NCBI GenBank assembly: GCA_023846275.1
Contig: CM043865.1
Span: forward strand, 10,032,068-10,096,067
DNA: 64,000 bases
Direction of reading: 5' to 3'
DNA from: Vanilla planifolia
Taxonomy: Eukaryota > Streptophyta > Magnoliopsida > Asparagales > Orchidaceae
In this document: piece after piece, positions 11,120 to 23,600 of the stretch
Layout: each line of letters begins with the position of its first letter
Position numbering within the stretch: the first letter of the stretch is position 1
Notes under the pieces: generated by a model
What the model was told of the DNA's origin: nothing
What the model saw: the letters and a program-made list of their open reading frames with translations, nothing else
Databases searched by the model: none
Program-made: the position numbers and the translations under genes

Positions 11120-12110
11120 CACTTGGAACTAAATCTATAAGCCTTCTTCCAAATCCAAATTAACTTTATATTAGGACCTTAAAACCTACCATTGTATTCT
11201 TTGCAAGTATTTTCAAAGCATAATATATAACTCTAATTTAGATTGAAATGACTTTTTAAGTGTATTTAATAAAGTTTTTTTATTTTAACAAAGTATAATT
11301 TTTCATTATATTTTAGTTTACATATCATAATGGAAGGTATTATAACACATTTTAATTAGAAAAGTTGAATACCTATGTGTATAGAACTCTTTTAAGTGTT
11401 GTTCATTTTACAAAACTCATATAGCCTAGGTCACATATTAAAGTATATAATTGTCTTTTATTTATAGATGTCACATTAAAATATGTTTTCTTGCGTTCAT
11501 TTGGAACCATATTTAAAACCATTATAACATTTGCAAACATAGAATTTAGAAACCTAGTTTAGAATTAAGGCACATCAGTTTGGTATTAATGTTGTAGATT
11601 TGGAAACATGTCTTATAATGATGTTTTGGTGTTTTGAGACAACAAGTATGAAAGAAAAAGCTCGAAACTAGTTTTGAATATTTAAAAACAATTGAAAGAA
11701 GTGTCAAGGCAACAATGACACTCAAATTATACTATAGCTCAGTTGGTTGCAAAGATATAAGCATTAGAAGTGAAGATTCTAAAGCTAATCCTTGACCTCC
11801 CAAGAAAACATGTCAAAAATAGGGAGGATGGAACTAATCAAAACCTTCAAGATGACTTCAACAATAATCAGAATGTTATTCAGAAAAGCTTATTTTATGA
11901 TCTTGGGAAAGGCACCAAATATAAATCAACTTATATGTGCTCTAATCAAAGAAATGTATAGAAAGGCTACTAATTGTCTCAAAGGATTTGACCAAAATTG
12001 CATAACATTGAACTAAATGTTGATGTGAGGATAAGTGTAGGATATTTTCCATAGTCTCCAAGCAATGTTCAAAGGTGCAATAACAAAAGGATCATAAAGA
12101 TGTAGGAAAG
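11120..12110. other. AT-rich intergenic sequence, no supported gene
   Basis: Two overlapping short plus-strand frames near 11770-12016 have no recognisable motif. Nothing else is supported. Confidence 0.5.
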
Positions 12111-13000
12111 AACCCAAAAAAAAATTAGTAGCACTAATGACCTATCAGACATAATCAAATTCCTCTCATAAAAGCCACCACATCAAATTAAAGAATACAA
12201 GCAAGATTTTGATGCGGTCTTGGTGCCATTAATCAAGCACCACTATAAAATCCCCTTTCTCATTGACTACAAGGGAAGAGCTGAAGGAAGTGGAAGCAAA
12301 GAGAGGAGCAAACAAAGGAGATAGCTTCAGGAAGCCCATCCAGCATGTCAAAACCCTCGTAATCATCGTCAAAGACTAATCATAGGACGAGATGCTTCCA
12401 AACAATCTTTGTCCTCCTCCATCTGCAATCCCGACTTCACTTGGAACCTTGTCAATTTTCTTTTCTTCGTCGTTGATCCCACGACTTCACTGCTTTTTAA
12501 GCTGTTGAATACCATTCTCACATTTCTCTTTCTTTGCAAGTGAACATTTATGTCTTCCTGAGCATCGACAATGTGGAACAAATAGGGATTTCAGAAATGT
12601 TTGGCATTTGAATGCTACTTTCTAAAAAGCTACATGAATCACACAAATCGACCCACACTGACTTGTCAATCCAAAGAAACCCATATTAACCCACGTCAAC
12701 TCGCTAACTTGCATTGACCAATTGACTTGCGTCGACCTGTACGTAGTGACTCACATCGACAAACAAAACCCATGCTGACACGCACCAACACAAGTCAACC
12801 CGTACCGACCTGTGCATACCTAAACTGATCTGTGCGCACCCAAATCGTCCCATACTTGCCTAACTTGGCCCACACCGACTCAAGCTTGCCCAACCAACTC
12901 ATCAACTCTTTCAATCGATTCTTCACTAAGCCTATCCAATTTGCTACTTGTCTCAACTAATTTGTTGCACATCTAAGGCAACTCGTAATCGGTCATGTCA
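12110..13000 (-). repeat. Left ~0.9-kb direct repeat framing a Ty3/gypsy relic (possible 3' LTR)
   Basis: Colinear with 17380-18260 in the same orientation. Shared blocks are GACTACAAG-GGAAG, a GGAGATAGCTTC tract, TCGTCTTCCTCCATCTG-like sequence, CGACAATG-x-AACAAATAGGGATT, and a long stretch of degenerate GACCCACACC-type words (12650-12960 against 17900-18260). Direct copies on both sides of minus-strand gypsy coding relics suggest LTRs, in which case this is the 3' LTR. I could not find clean TG...CA ends or a target duplication. Confidence 0.55.
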
Positions 13001-13439
13001 CCTTATTATCGATCCAATTGACTCGTAGAGATTCCTTCTACACTTACTATATATATATACCTTAAGAAAGATTATTAAATAACCAAAAACTATATTTTGA
13101 AAACTTTGTAGATAATTGATGCTCTCACAACCTTTATAACATTAAATGCAAATTTCTTTTGTGTTCTACTCCATCTATAGGGTAAATCAAATGTTATCAA
13201 TAAAAATAATAACAAAATAATATAACTATTATATGAATTCTCTTTTAATCAAATCCATAAAAGTTATCGATGCATTTTTTAAACCAAAAAGCAACAAAAG
13301 AATCTTAAAATAATTATATATGGTTCTAAAAATAGTTTTTAAAATGTATTCTCTTTTGAGGATAACCAAATCCCAAGTCAATCTTTAATAATATTTTAGC
13401 TCCTTGTAATTGATCAAATAATTAATCTATTCTAGACAA

Positions 13440-14560
13440 AATATTTCTTCTTAATGGTAATCTTGTTTAATTCTTGATAAATAGTATACATCCTTAAATT
13501 TCATCCTTTTTTATAAATAATATAGGTGCACCTTAAGCGATACATTGGATCTGATAAAACCTTTATCAATCAATTCTTATAATTGTGTTTTTAATTCTTA
13601 TAATTCAAGTGACATCATTCTATAAGGTGCTTTTGAGATTAGTTATACACTCGATATCAATTCAATCATAAAGTTAATCTCTCTATCAAATGGCATTCTA
13701 AATAAAACTTTAAGGAAAAAAAATATGGATATTCACATGTCATTATAATATCTTGTAGCTATAGTTGTTTCTTTTCAATTTCTTATATTGATGTTAGATA
13801 CCACTCACAACTTTTTCTTACCAATTTTTTAATTTTTAGAATATAAATTATAGATATTTTTTTATCTTTAACAAAATAAATCAGATCAATATTATCTATC
13901 ATGTGAATCTTTAATTTCTTTTCCCAACAATCAATAATGACTTTAGAAATGCTAACCAATTCATCCTTAAAATAATATTAAATTCTAATAATTTTATGAT
14001 AATTAATTAGAATTTAAAAGATTTCTTATTGGTTTTCATATCTTGTTGAATATATTTTTCTATTTTTACCTCCTCTCTTATTGACAGTTTAACTAAAAAA
14101 GGAGTTTTCAATACATGCATTTCAACTAATAATCGTATAATTAATTTAAGTGATATAAAGGAATGTGATACACCACAATTGAATAAAGTTGTTGTAAGTA
14201 AATATACATAAGAGTACATGTGATAATATCAAGTTATACAATAGCATCTTTTTATATGATAGAATAGATGCAAATTTGTACAGTCTATTATAAAGTTATG
14301 AGAGACTACCCTTGACTAGTGCTATATGTACCTTGAGATGTATTACTAGATCCTACTACTATAGATCTCTTAATGGTTTTCATTTCACCACTAGTTTGTT
14401 GACTTTCTTTCTCTCCTTCAACTACAATTATATGGCCAACATGTAAGCAATTGTAGTATTTAATTGGTTTTGATTTCTGACTCTCCCTAGTGGAATTATG
14501 TACATATTTTACATTATGGCATTTGGCTAATTCTTGATTCGATAAGAGTTGTAAGAGATT
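13440..14560 (-). pseudogene. Ty3/gypsy gag-pol relic: zinc knuckle, protease, RT start
   Basis: Read on the minus strand, the order is right for a gypsy polyprotein. At about 14460-14433 YYNCLHVGH resembles the gag zinc knuckle. At 14219-14007 an open 70-codon piece carries LFNCGVSHSFIS, the retropepsin site (normally LFDSGASHSFIS) with the catalytic Asp replaced by Asn. At about 13690-13515 come DREI-like, APYRM-like (APYRMM), ELK-QL-ELIDKGFIR and VSLKVHLYYL, the known entry to the reverse transcriptase. Stops interrupt it repeatedly. The rest of RT, RNase H and integrase is absent, since the possible 3' LTR begins within about 450 bp. Confidence 0.75.
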
Positions 14561-15032
14561 GTGGCCCTGATTTATTTACAATTGGTTTCTTAAATTTTTA
14601 ATCTACTTTCAAATATAAAATTGGATCAATTATTCAAGCATCATGATATTCATGCATCGGTGGTGTCTAAGACTTCAATTGCTCTGATATCAAAAATTTG
14701 GCATCCATATTTTTGTTTTGTCACAAAATTTTATTTTTTTAAAATTAAATTCATGCTCTAATTCTTTTCTAATTAAATCATGCTCTCATACTACAAATAT
14801 AACTTTCCTTATTTTCACCACATATTCAATTAATTATATCCCAAATTTAAAATTTAAATAAAAAAACATCTCTTAGATTTTACATATTTTTTAATTTATA
14901 AATACAATGACATAATATTTATATTAATAATATGACAATCATATAGTTTATATCTACAACCATCAACTTTAAACAACTAAATATTCATAACAACTACATT
15001 TCATAGTTTTCATAATTCTTGTAAAATTATAT

Positions 15033-15063
<31 letters not shown>

Positions 15064-15626
15064 ATTTATCATATAATTTACAAATCATTCAAGTTAACTC
15101 TTGCAACACAAACTTTATAGTTGTAATTTTTCTTATAAGTTATTCTTATAAATAATCTTCTTTTTTGTTGTGGCTTCAATATATTTGAAATTTTAATGTT
15201 AAAGAAAGGTTAAGCTAACAATCACTAATTTAGTAGATTATATAATAAATAAATATGAAAAATAAGTAATAATTTGGTATAATCATAGGTAAGATTTAAT
15301 TATAAGTATCAATAATTAAATGTAAAAAAGTAGAATCTTATTTATATTTAAATATAAAAACATATAATATATTATCAAGAGAAAATATATTATAATCTCT
15401 AAAATAAATAGCAAGAATATGGAGATTTTTATTTTATTTTTAATCTTTTTTTAATGTGATCTTATTTATCAGTATTTATTATTACTTAACTAAGTCTTAT
15501 TTAAACTAATCATTTTTATTTTACTTAATTATAATAAAAATTTTATCATATTATGTTCTTATGCACAATCATACTTAGTCTTATCATATTTTTGATATAC
15601 ATATCTTTACAATAAATATCAATAGT

Positions 15627-15990
15627 GTAGGCCATATGCCACTGGCCACTAGCCACCTTACGATGACAAATCTCAATCTTTTGACACGCTGGCCACTAGC
15701 CACCTCACAGTAATAATGTCTTAATCTTATGAAACACTGGCTACTAGTTATCTCACGATAATAAATATCAATATATGGCACACTAGCCCCCTCATAAAGA
15801 CAATATTAATCATGTAGAACACTGACCACTAGCCACATTACAATGGCAATATTACAATCTTATGGTACACTGGCCACTAGCCAACTCATGGTAAAAATAT
15901 TTTACTCTTTTAGCACACTGGCCACTAGCCACCTCACGATGACAATGTCTCAATCTTGTGACACACTAGCCATTAGTTACAAAAAATAGC
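15627..15990. repeat. Minisatellite, period about 47-50 bp, about 8 units
   Basis: The core CACTGGCCACTAGCCACCT recurs with variation about every 47-50 bp, followed by a looser A/T-rich half (ACGATGACAATGTCTCAATC in the best units). Units differ by up to a third of their bases, so the array is old. It lies inside the decayed gypsy element, between its zinc knuckle and the right direct repeat, and is markedly GC-richer than its surroundings. Confidence 0.85.
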
Positions 15991-17379
15991 ACATTGATTT
16001 TTAAGAAATTCGCTCTTCATTCATGTCATTTATTATATCATTAACAGTCATTTTCTTAATTCATTTTCACATATAAAATCCTTATTATTTATAGTAATTA
16101 TGTATTAACTCATTAAATGTCATACTTGTATAACTAATAATATCAAACAATTTTACATAGTAATTTATCAATAATAAGAAGACATACATATAATAATAAG
16201 TATATATTTTTGTGTAGATATATATAATAGCATGACATCAATACATTAAAATCATACCCTATAAAAATCACATACAATATCTTAATTTTAACAATCAGTA
16301 ATACATCAAACATACGCATATAAGATTTATGATAGAGAGCCTACCTTAAAAATTTCATATTTTTCATGCATATACTTATTGTCTGTTAAGTTCCTTATTT
16401 TGTAATTTTTAGTCTCTCACATATGTCTCAACTTTATAGAAAATTATAAAATTTTAATTTAGTAAGATTTTGTCATTTTTTATTACAAAAACTTACTTTT
16501 AATTAGTGGATTTTCCATCTCTCTTTTCAAGTAATTTCTCTTTCTCGATTTTCCTTTTTATTAAAAACCCTAACTTGCAAAATTCAAGGGATCTAGTTTA
16601 CCATCAACCTAACAGCCAAATACGATTTTGATTAGAACCAAATCTTAAATTATACTATGAAAAAAAAAAGAGAAGTCAAAAGCAAGAATCACAAATGGTT
16701 GTTTAAAAACTTATAGATCCGTACCACCACACCAAGCTCCTTTCTTTTCATTTATGTTTCAACTGTTCTCGCAGCCCTTGCCATCAGTGAAGAAAGTTTC
16801 GAAGAAGCTCCCGACCCACTGCGCAAAAATCCTCCTTCTAAGGTTTGTGTCGAGCACGAGGATAGGAGAGGGAGCCAAAATGTAGTTTTTGATAAAATAA
16901 AAAATAGTTGATATATATATATATATTATTTGATTATACTTATTAAATTTAAAAATGTATAGAAATACGAAACAAACATTGCCAAACTTATCTTGATAAG
17001 CTCTATCCAATTATATATTTATTTTTATATTTTGAAATACTTTATTTTCAAGATTTTGGTATGCTTTACGAAACATTTTGATCCATACTTGATCGTAGAT
17101 GTTACAAGCCTAAATCTCTTTCTCTCTTTTCCAGCAGTTATTGTAACACAAAAAAAAACTCAAGAAAAGTTAGTTTTGCATTTTGTCCCTTCATCACTTT
17201 AACAAAAGTTTGATCATTACCTACCCATGTTTCAAATTCTTGCCACATTATAATACCATTGATATATCTTTGTTTTACATCTTTTAAAAAATTGACAACT
17301 TAATGACTATAAATAAATCTTTTTGTTTAGATATTAGAGACAACTCTTCATTGTAACATAAATGATAGTATCAAGAGTT

Positions 17380-18260
17380 AGGGACTGAGTGAAGATGTAA
17401 GAAAATATCCAAAAAAAACAATAAAGATGACCCACCCCACTTCATTAGATTCCCCAAAAAAGCTACTACGATAGATTAAAGAACAAAAGAAGAAATCTAA
17501 TGTGGTATTGGTACCATTCACCAAACACTGCTATTAAATTCCTCTTCTTATCGACTACAAGAGGAAGGCTAAAGGAAGCGAAAGCAGAAAGAGGAAGAAT
17601 GAGCAAAAGAAGGAGATAGCTTCGACTGATCGTAGGATGAGATGTTTCCGAACAAGCTTCGTCTTCCTCCATCTGTAATCTTGACTTCATTGGAAGCCTG
17701 TCGATTTCTTCTCCTATACTATTAACACCAAAACTTCGCCACTTCCCAAGCCATCAAATACCCTTACTGCATTTCTCTCTCTACACAGGTGAAGATTTCT
17801 ATCTTCCCGAGCACCGACAATGCAAAACAAATAGGGATTCCAAAAACATTTGGTCTTTGAATGTATCTTTCTAAAAAATTTTCTACATCACACAAATCAA
17901 CTTGCGCCAAATTATGTTGACTCGTCAACTCGCATTGATTATGTCATCCCACACCAACTCATTGATTACAGCAACCAATGTCAATTCGCATCAAATTGCA
18001 CAAACTTGTTGACCCGTAGTTTCTCTTTTGACCCTCATCAACCCACAAAACCTATGCTGATGCCATCAGACACACGTCGAACTGCATTGACCTATGTTGG
18101 ACCTTGCATACTCGAACCAACCTACACATACCCAAGTTAGCTTGTACCCTCTCGAGTCGACCCACACCAGCCCACGTCGACTCAAGCTCACCCAGTCAAT
18201 TCATTGATGGACCAATTCACTATTTATCCCAACCAATTTGTTGCTGATCTAATTGACTCA
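17380..18260 (-). repeat. Right ~0.9-kb direct repeat framing the Ty3/gypsy relic (possible 5' LTR)
   Basis: Partner of 12110-13000 (see that entry for shared blocks). For the minus-strand element this would be the 5' LTR. Immediately to its left (about 17350-17375, minus strand) is CTTGATACTATCA, which weakly resembles the initiator-Met tRNA primer-binding site TTGGTATCAGAGC. That position is correct, but the match is poor. Confidence 0.5.
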
Positions 18261-18269
18261 TTGTCAATC

Positions 18270-20640
18270 CAAGCCTAGTACCATTGATACCAGCTGAATC
18301 GCAATCAATCCCAATCGAGTTGTCGTCAATCCTGATTAAGTCACCACTGATCCTGATCCAATCACCGTGGATTTAGGCTAAGTCACTTTTGCATCCCACC
18401 GAACCATCTCAATGTCAACTATGTCGTATTCTGTATCACCAAGGCATCCTTCAATAGTGTCACATATTGGCAAAACAAAGCCTCTTAACTAAGACGTCAC
18501 CATATCGTGCCAACCTTATCCCAAAATTGTTCTTCAATTTTCTCCCAAACCAATTTGAAAATTTTGCCCATTTTGGTTTTATCATTATTGCCATAAGTAA
18601 GTTTTTATTTAAATTATTTGAATCTATTTTTCACATCAACAAACAATATAGCCAATAAGGCTAAGATTGATGCCCCAACTTTTGAGGAATACCTTGATCC
18701 ATGAATTTTCATTAATTGTATCTTAGATGTGGATAACAACTTTTGAGTAACAAACTATGCTTGCACACAACTAAAAAATTGAAGTTGGACATTCAAGCCT
18801 AAACCTATTGGGTTAATATAGATTATCAATTACATAGAGGAGGACAAGAGCAAGTAATTTAATTTAGAGGAAATGATTTTTTCAACACATGAAGATGGAT
18901 AGTTACTTAAAAGAAATGAAGATACTTTGTAAAGCAAAGAGTTATCCACTTTAGAACAATGAATAATGAGTATAGGTGATTTAAACGATGAAATTTGATA
19001 AGCTTATGATTTGATGTGATATAGATAAGGACCCTCATTTTATTATGGCTCAATTTATTGTGTACTTAGATCTAATAAAAAAGAAAACTTCTAATTTCAT
19101 GAAGTTTGTACTTTATATGAATTATTTGAAAGAGCTTCATGATTAGGGTGAAAGTATAAAACTGTTGTAAAGAATAGCAATGATGGAGGCATTTGATAGT
19201 GACATTAGATGAGTGTGATTATATAATACATTAAGGTAGGAAAGAGAGGATATACTTGGTACGTTTGGTCGACATTTTGGTTAAGGCTGTACTTAAGGGA
19301 TTCATTAAACCATCAAAAGAGAATTAGAAAACAACTAATTAGGAGCCTTAAAAAATTAGAATAATAACTAAAAATTTGTAACAAAACTTTAATAATTAAA
19401 GAATATGTCTAGGGATTCTTAAGAAATGAGTTTGGCTATGATTTGGATAGGTAAAAATAGGATTAATATAAACTTAAAATTTTCATTGTATAAATGTTGC
19501 AATTTGTGGATTGATTCAAGCAATTTTTTAGGGAGAAGAGGAAAAACAATTTTTAAAATAAAAAATGATTAAAATAATTTTTTTAAGATTTATTGATAAA
19601 GTATTTGTCAAATTTTATTTCAATTCATACAAATTTTGATAACTCTAATGATCATAATATGAAGTCCAATGTCTCTTTTAGATTTGTATTAACTACTATA
19701 ATTCACCTTAGCAAAATTATTTTATAAATAAAAACTCAATTTCAACATAAATTATAAAAAAAATTATTAAAAACTTAATGAGATTTTAAATTATCAAGTT
19801 TCATAATTTTTGGAATTCAATTGTTATGGATCAAGTGAAATACAAAAAATAAATAAAAAATCTCTAATAATATTCTTGACTATCTTTGAATAGTCTCTCA
19901 AAACTTTTACTTAAAATCCAAAATAATAAAAGTCATGTATAAATAAAAAAAGTAGTTATGGTAAATTTTACAAAGTTTCATCAGAATTTTATTCTATTTG
20001 TCTTATCAAATCTTTATCTAAAATAGCAGCAAAACATGAAAGTGAAAAGCTATGAACTAGCGTTGAAAAGCAAGTGCATAACATAGTTATGACCCTACTA
20101 AAACTCTTTAGATTTCTCCGGTATCACACCAAAGCTCATTAAAGATCCTTGAACATAATGCCCTAAGACTGTTTGTTTACCATTGTAGTAATATTAAACA
20201 ATTATTCTTTTTATTTAGAACAAAACAAGAGATAGTGCACAAAACAAGGAAGAACTGATTCGCAAAATGTGAATATGCTTTATCCTAACATGTTTTATAA
20301 GGCACAAGCTACATTTATGTCATCGAAGATGATGTGTAATATTATTGACGTGTAACTTAGCGATGTGTTCAGCTGCAGGTGGGCTTCGTATGAGGATTTT
20401 GTAAAATCGTAAAAGACGATGGTTGGCAAATGTGAAGGAAAGCAAACATAATTGATTTCAGCTGATAGGAATATTTATTTGTTTTGACCTTCAAGCAAAG
20501 ATCAAAACTAGAAATTTTTATCTAATATTCTAAAGTATGCATCATTGATCCAATTTTATAGGTCAAATTTCTATGATGCAGTGTGCGTTTTTCTGAGCTA
20601 GGCAAACGTCTATTTTTGTCAATGAATCACACTTCACAAG
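18270..20640. other. AT-rich intergenic sequence, no supported gene
   Basis: The first part continues the degenerate GACC/ATC-rich words of the preceding repeat. The stretch 18660-19480 has the texture of eroded retroelement coding sequence, but no domain could be named. A reversed AATAAA at about 20474-20479 may be the poly(A) signal of the transporter gene to its right. Confidence 0.45.
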
Positions 20641-20647
20641 CAGCAGC

Positions 20648-23600
20648 TCAAACCTGGGATCCATCAGAAAGTTTGCCCTTCTCCATAGAAATCTCTTCGT
20701 CTTCTCCAACCTTGAAATCCTTGTATCTGTACCACTTAGCACAGATGACGAAGTAGGCAAAGTTCAGAGACGCTATTGCTGCACACGTGTAGTAGAAAAG
20801 ATCCAACCTTCCCTTATTAATATCCCCCGCCAACCAATTCTGCTTACCTCTTCCACCCGTCGTCCTGTGAACAACCATCACCATCAAACTGCTCACGTAG
20901 TTTGAAATGGCAAAACCGCAGAACAGAAAAGCCCCTCCAACGCTTCTCATGTTCTCAGGAAACTGCTTGTAGTAAAACTCCACTTGCCCGATAACAGTAA
21001 ACGCTTCCGAGACGCCAAGGAGCATCAGCTGCGGGATCAGCCAAAGGCTGGACATCGGCGAAACGACTTTACCGCCCCAAACGGTGGAGTGACTCAGCGC
21101 AACGCTCCTCCTCTTCTCTTCCACAAATGCTGCAACCACTATGGCAAAGATGGATATCACCATTCCGATGCCCATCCTCTGAAGCAGAGTGATTCCTCCC
21201 TCAATTCCGGTCATCCTACGGAGGCGAGGGACGACGATTCGGTCGTAGATTGGTATCAAAAGCGTCAGGGCGAGCATGTTGAAGACTACAAATGAGCCCG
21301 CGGGGATCTTAAAGCTGCTGCGCCCGAGGTGGCGATCGGATTGGAGGGCTTGGAAGACGACGTAGGTCTGATGTTGCGCCAACGCAACGTAGTAGAGCAT
21401 GCCGGCGGACCAAACCGGAAGGATTCTAAGTATGCATTTCACTTCTTCAACGTGCTGCAAGCTGCAGAGTCTCCATGGGTTGGAAGCCTTGCCATCTTCT
21501 CTAACCACGTCTTTGTTTGTTATTATTGAAGCCTTGTCTAGAAATCTGCCATTAAAAGTTTATCAAATAGCTCTTTCGCGGAAATCCAAGTGAGGATTAG
21601 AGGGGAGAAGAATTGGTTACCCGAATTGATCGGTATGAGGAAGCTTGGACGTTACAGAGCTGTGAAGAACGGGAGGATTGAATAAAGCCCGAAGTTGGTC
21701 GGAAACTTCCAGGTTTTTCTTTCTGAATGCAGCGACGAGGACCTGGGCGAAATTGGTGAATGGGCTGCCTTCGGGCTTGACCTTGACGTAGATCCTTGTC
21801 CCAAGGAAAAAGAAGGCACAGGAGAAGAACATGAGCACGGCGGGGATGGCTAATCCGAGAGTCCAACTTATACTGCTCTGCACATAGATGATGACCGTGG
21901 CGGAGATCATCATGGCGACGGTGAAGGTAAAGTAGTACCAGTTGAAGAAGCTGTTGATTCCCCTTCGGCCAGAATCCGTGCGAGGATCGAACTGGTCCGC
22001 GCCGAAGGCCAAGTTACAGGGGCGAATGCCGCCCGCGCCCACGATGAGGAGGGCAAAGGAGAGGAAGAGGACTGCCAGTTGGAGCGGCGAGGGTCCTTTG
22101 CATGCTTCTGCTCTGTTGCATGGTGGTGGGTGCAGCTTTGCGAATGCAGCTGTGAAGGTTAAAATCGCCATTCCCTGTTAAATGAAAAACAATGTCAAGA
22201 TGGCATAGCATACCGGCGATGGTGTTCGTCTAATAGCGATTGATTTTGTGTTTTTTTTTTATTTTTTATTTATTTAATGTATTTCATTTTTGAAATTTTT
22301 ACATGCTAACTCTTTCGAAAATCTATTTTACAAATACTAAATTATCTAATACTACTAATATATTTATTTCAAAATTTTATTTAACATAAACATCATCGGT
22401 CATTCAATACTATTTATACGCTACCATCAAAAACATTATATTATATATTCACAATCGATTTTTTAATTATTGTATCATTTTTTATCTGTTATAATTAACG
22501 AAATATCATTCTTATTTGTAATAATTATTTGTGTATGATATTACTGTTACTAAAATCAATTATATAAATTAATAAAACATGTAAACATCACAACATTAAT
22601 TTAAAAATATATATTTATTAAATACAAACAAAAAACATAATTTTAAAATTTTTGTAAATTAAACACAACAAGCAAAAAATTGATAGAGAAGATACAAGGA
22701 CAATAACCATGGAACATGCTATTGAAACCAAAGTTATGATTTTATTCTTTTATCTAAAGCTTATTTATATTTTTAAAAAATTTATTTAGTTTAATACTAA
22801 TAATTTATTTTTTCAGTTTAATTTTTAATATCAATTTAACATATCAAAACTCTTGCTTAATACATCAAATTATTATTTCTCTTTGATTATCTTATACATA
22901 TCAATGATAATAGTATTTAATATAGTAAAATGAGCTAATAATTTTATAATATTAGAATTATATCTCTTAGAGTGCAATTTGATTTAAAGAAAATTTAAAA
23001 AAAATTAATTAGTATGTGACATCCAAGATCAATAAGAGAGAATAGTGATATTCAAATGATGTGTTAAGAATTAAATTACTAAATAATGAATAATAGCACA
23101 TTAATTATAAAAAATATTTAAATTATATATATATAATTTTAATTTTAAGATATTGAGATATTTTTAGAATCAAAACTTATCTTAATTATTATAAGACCAC
23201 TAAAAAAGAATAAGTTTTTAACACAATAAAGCTAAATCATAATATAATTGATATCTAATTGTTTCTTTTTTTCCAAAAAAAAAAGACTATAATTTATAAT
23301 TTAAAAAAATACATAAAAACAAAAAGTTCAAGGCATTTAATAATGGCTTACAATTGATATCTAACTGTTTCTTTTTTTTCCACAAAAAAAAAGACTGTAA
23401 TTTATAATTTAAAAAAATACATGAAAACAAAAAGTTCTAGACATTTAATAATGGCTTTCTCATGGCTTTTCTTACTATGATTTAACATGGTCATATGACG
23501 TTTTGAGTCGAGAAAGTTATGGTAGATTCCTCTCCACGTCCGCAGCTCAACATCCATCCAAAAGATGGTGAGACGTGCATAAGAATCCAAGAAACAGACC

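Larger units (their letters stand above)
7490..11120 (+). repeat. Right copy (B) of the Copia-derived direct repeat, interrupted twice
   Basis: Matching segments to copy A are 7490-7740, 8544-8785 and about 10690-11120; together they give ~0.9 kb, the length of copy A. The breaks at 7741-8543 and about 8786-10690 are later insertions. The copy is continuous on its left with the Copia integrase/RT relic, unlike copy A, so B keeps more of the ancestral element. Confidence 0.7.

Noticed and set aside
5440..11120. Copies A and B as the two LTRs of one element
   Set aside because: Both begin inside Copia reverse-transcriptase sequence, and copy B is continuous with the integrase/RT relic, so they cannot be ordinary terminal repeats. 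Possible alternative explanations remain.
15627..15990. Minisatellite considered as a CRISPR-like array
   Set aside because: Units are diverged without constant repeats and unique spacers, and the DNA is a plant nuclear genome.
21329..22181. Plus-strand frames across the NPF exons (for example 21329-21529, 21942-22181)
   Set aside because: Opposite-strand shadows of the NPF exons 3 and 4, which have full family motifs and splice junctions on the minus strand.
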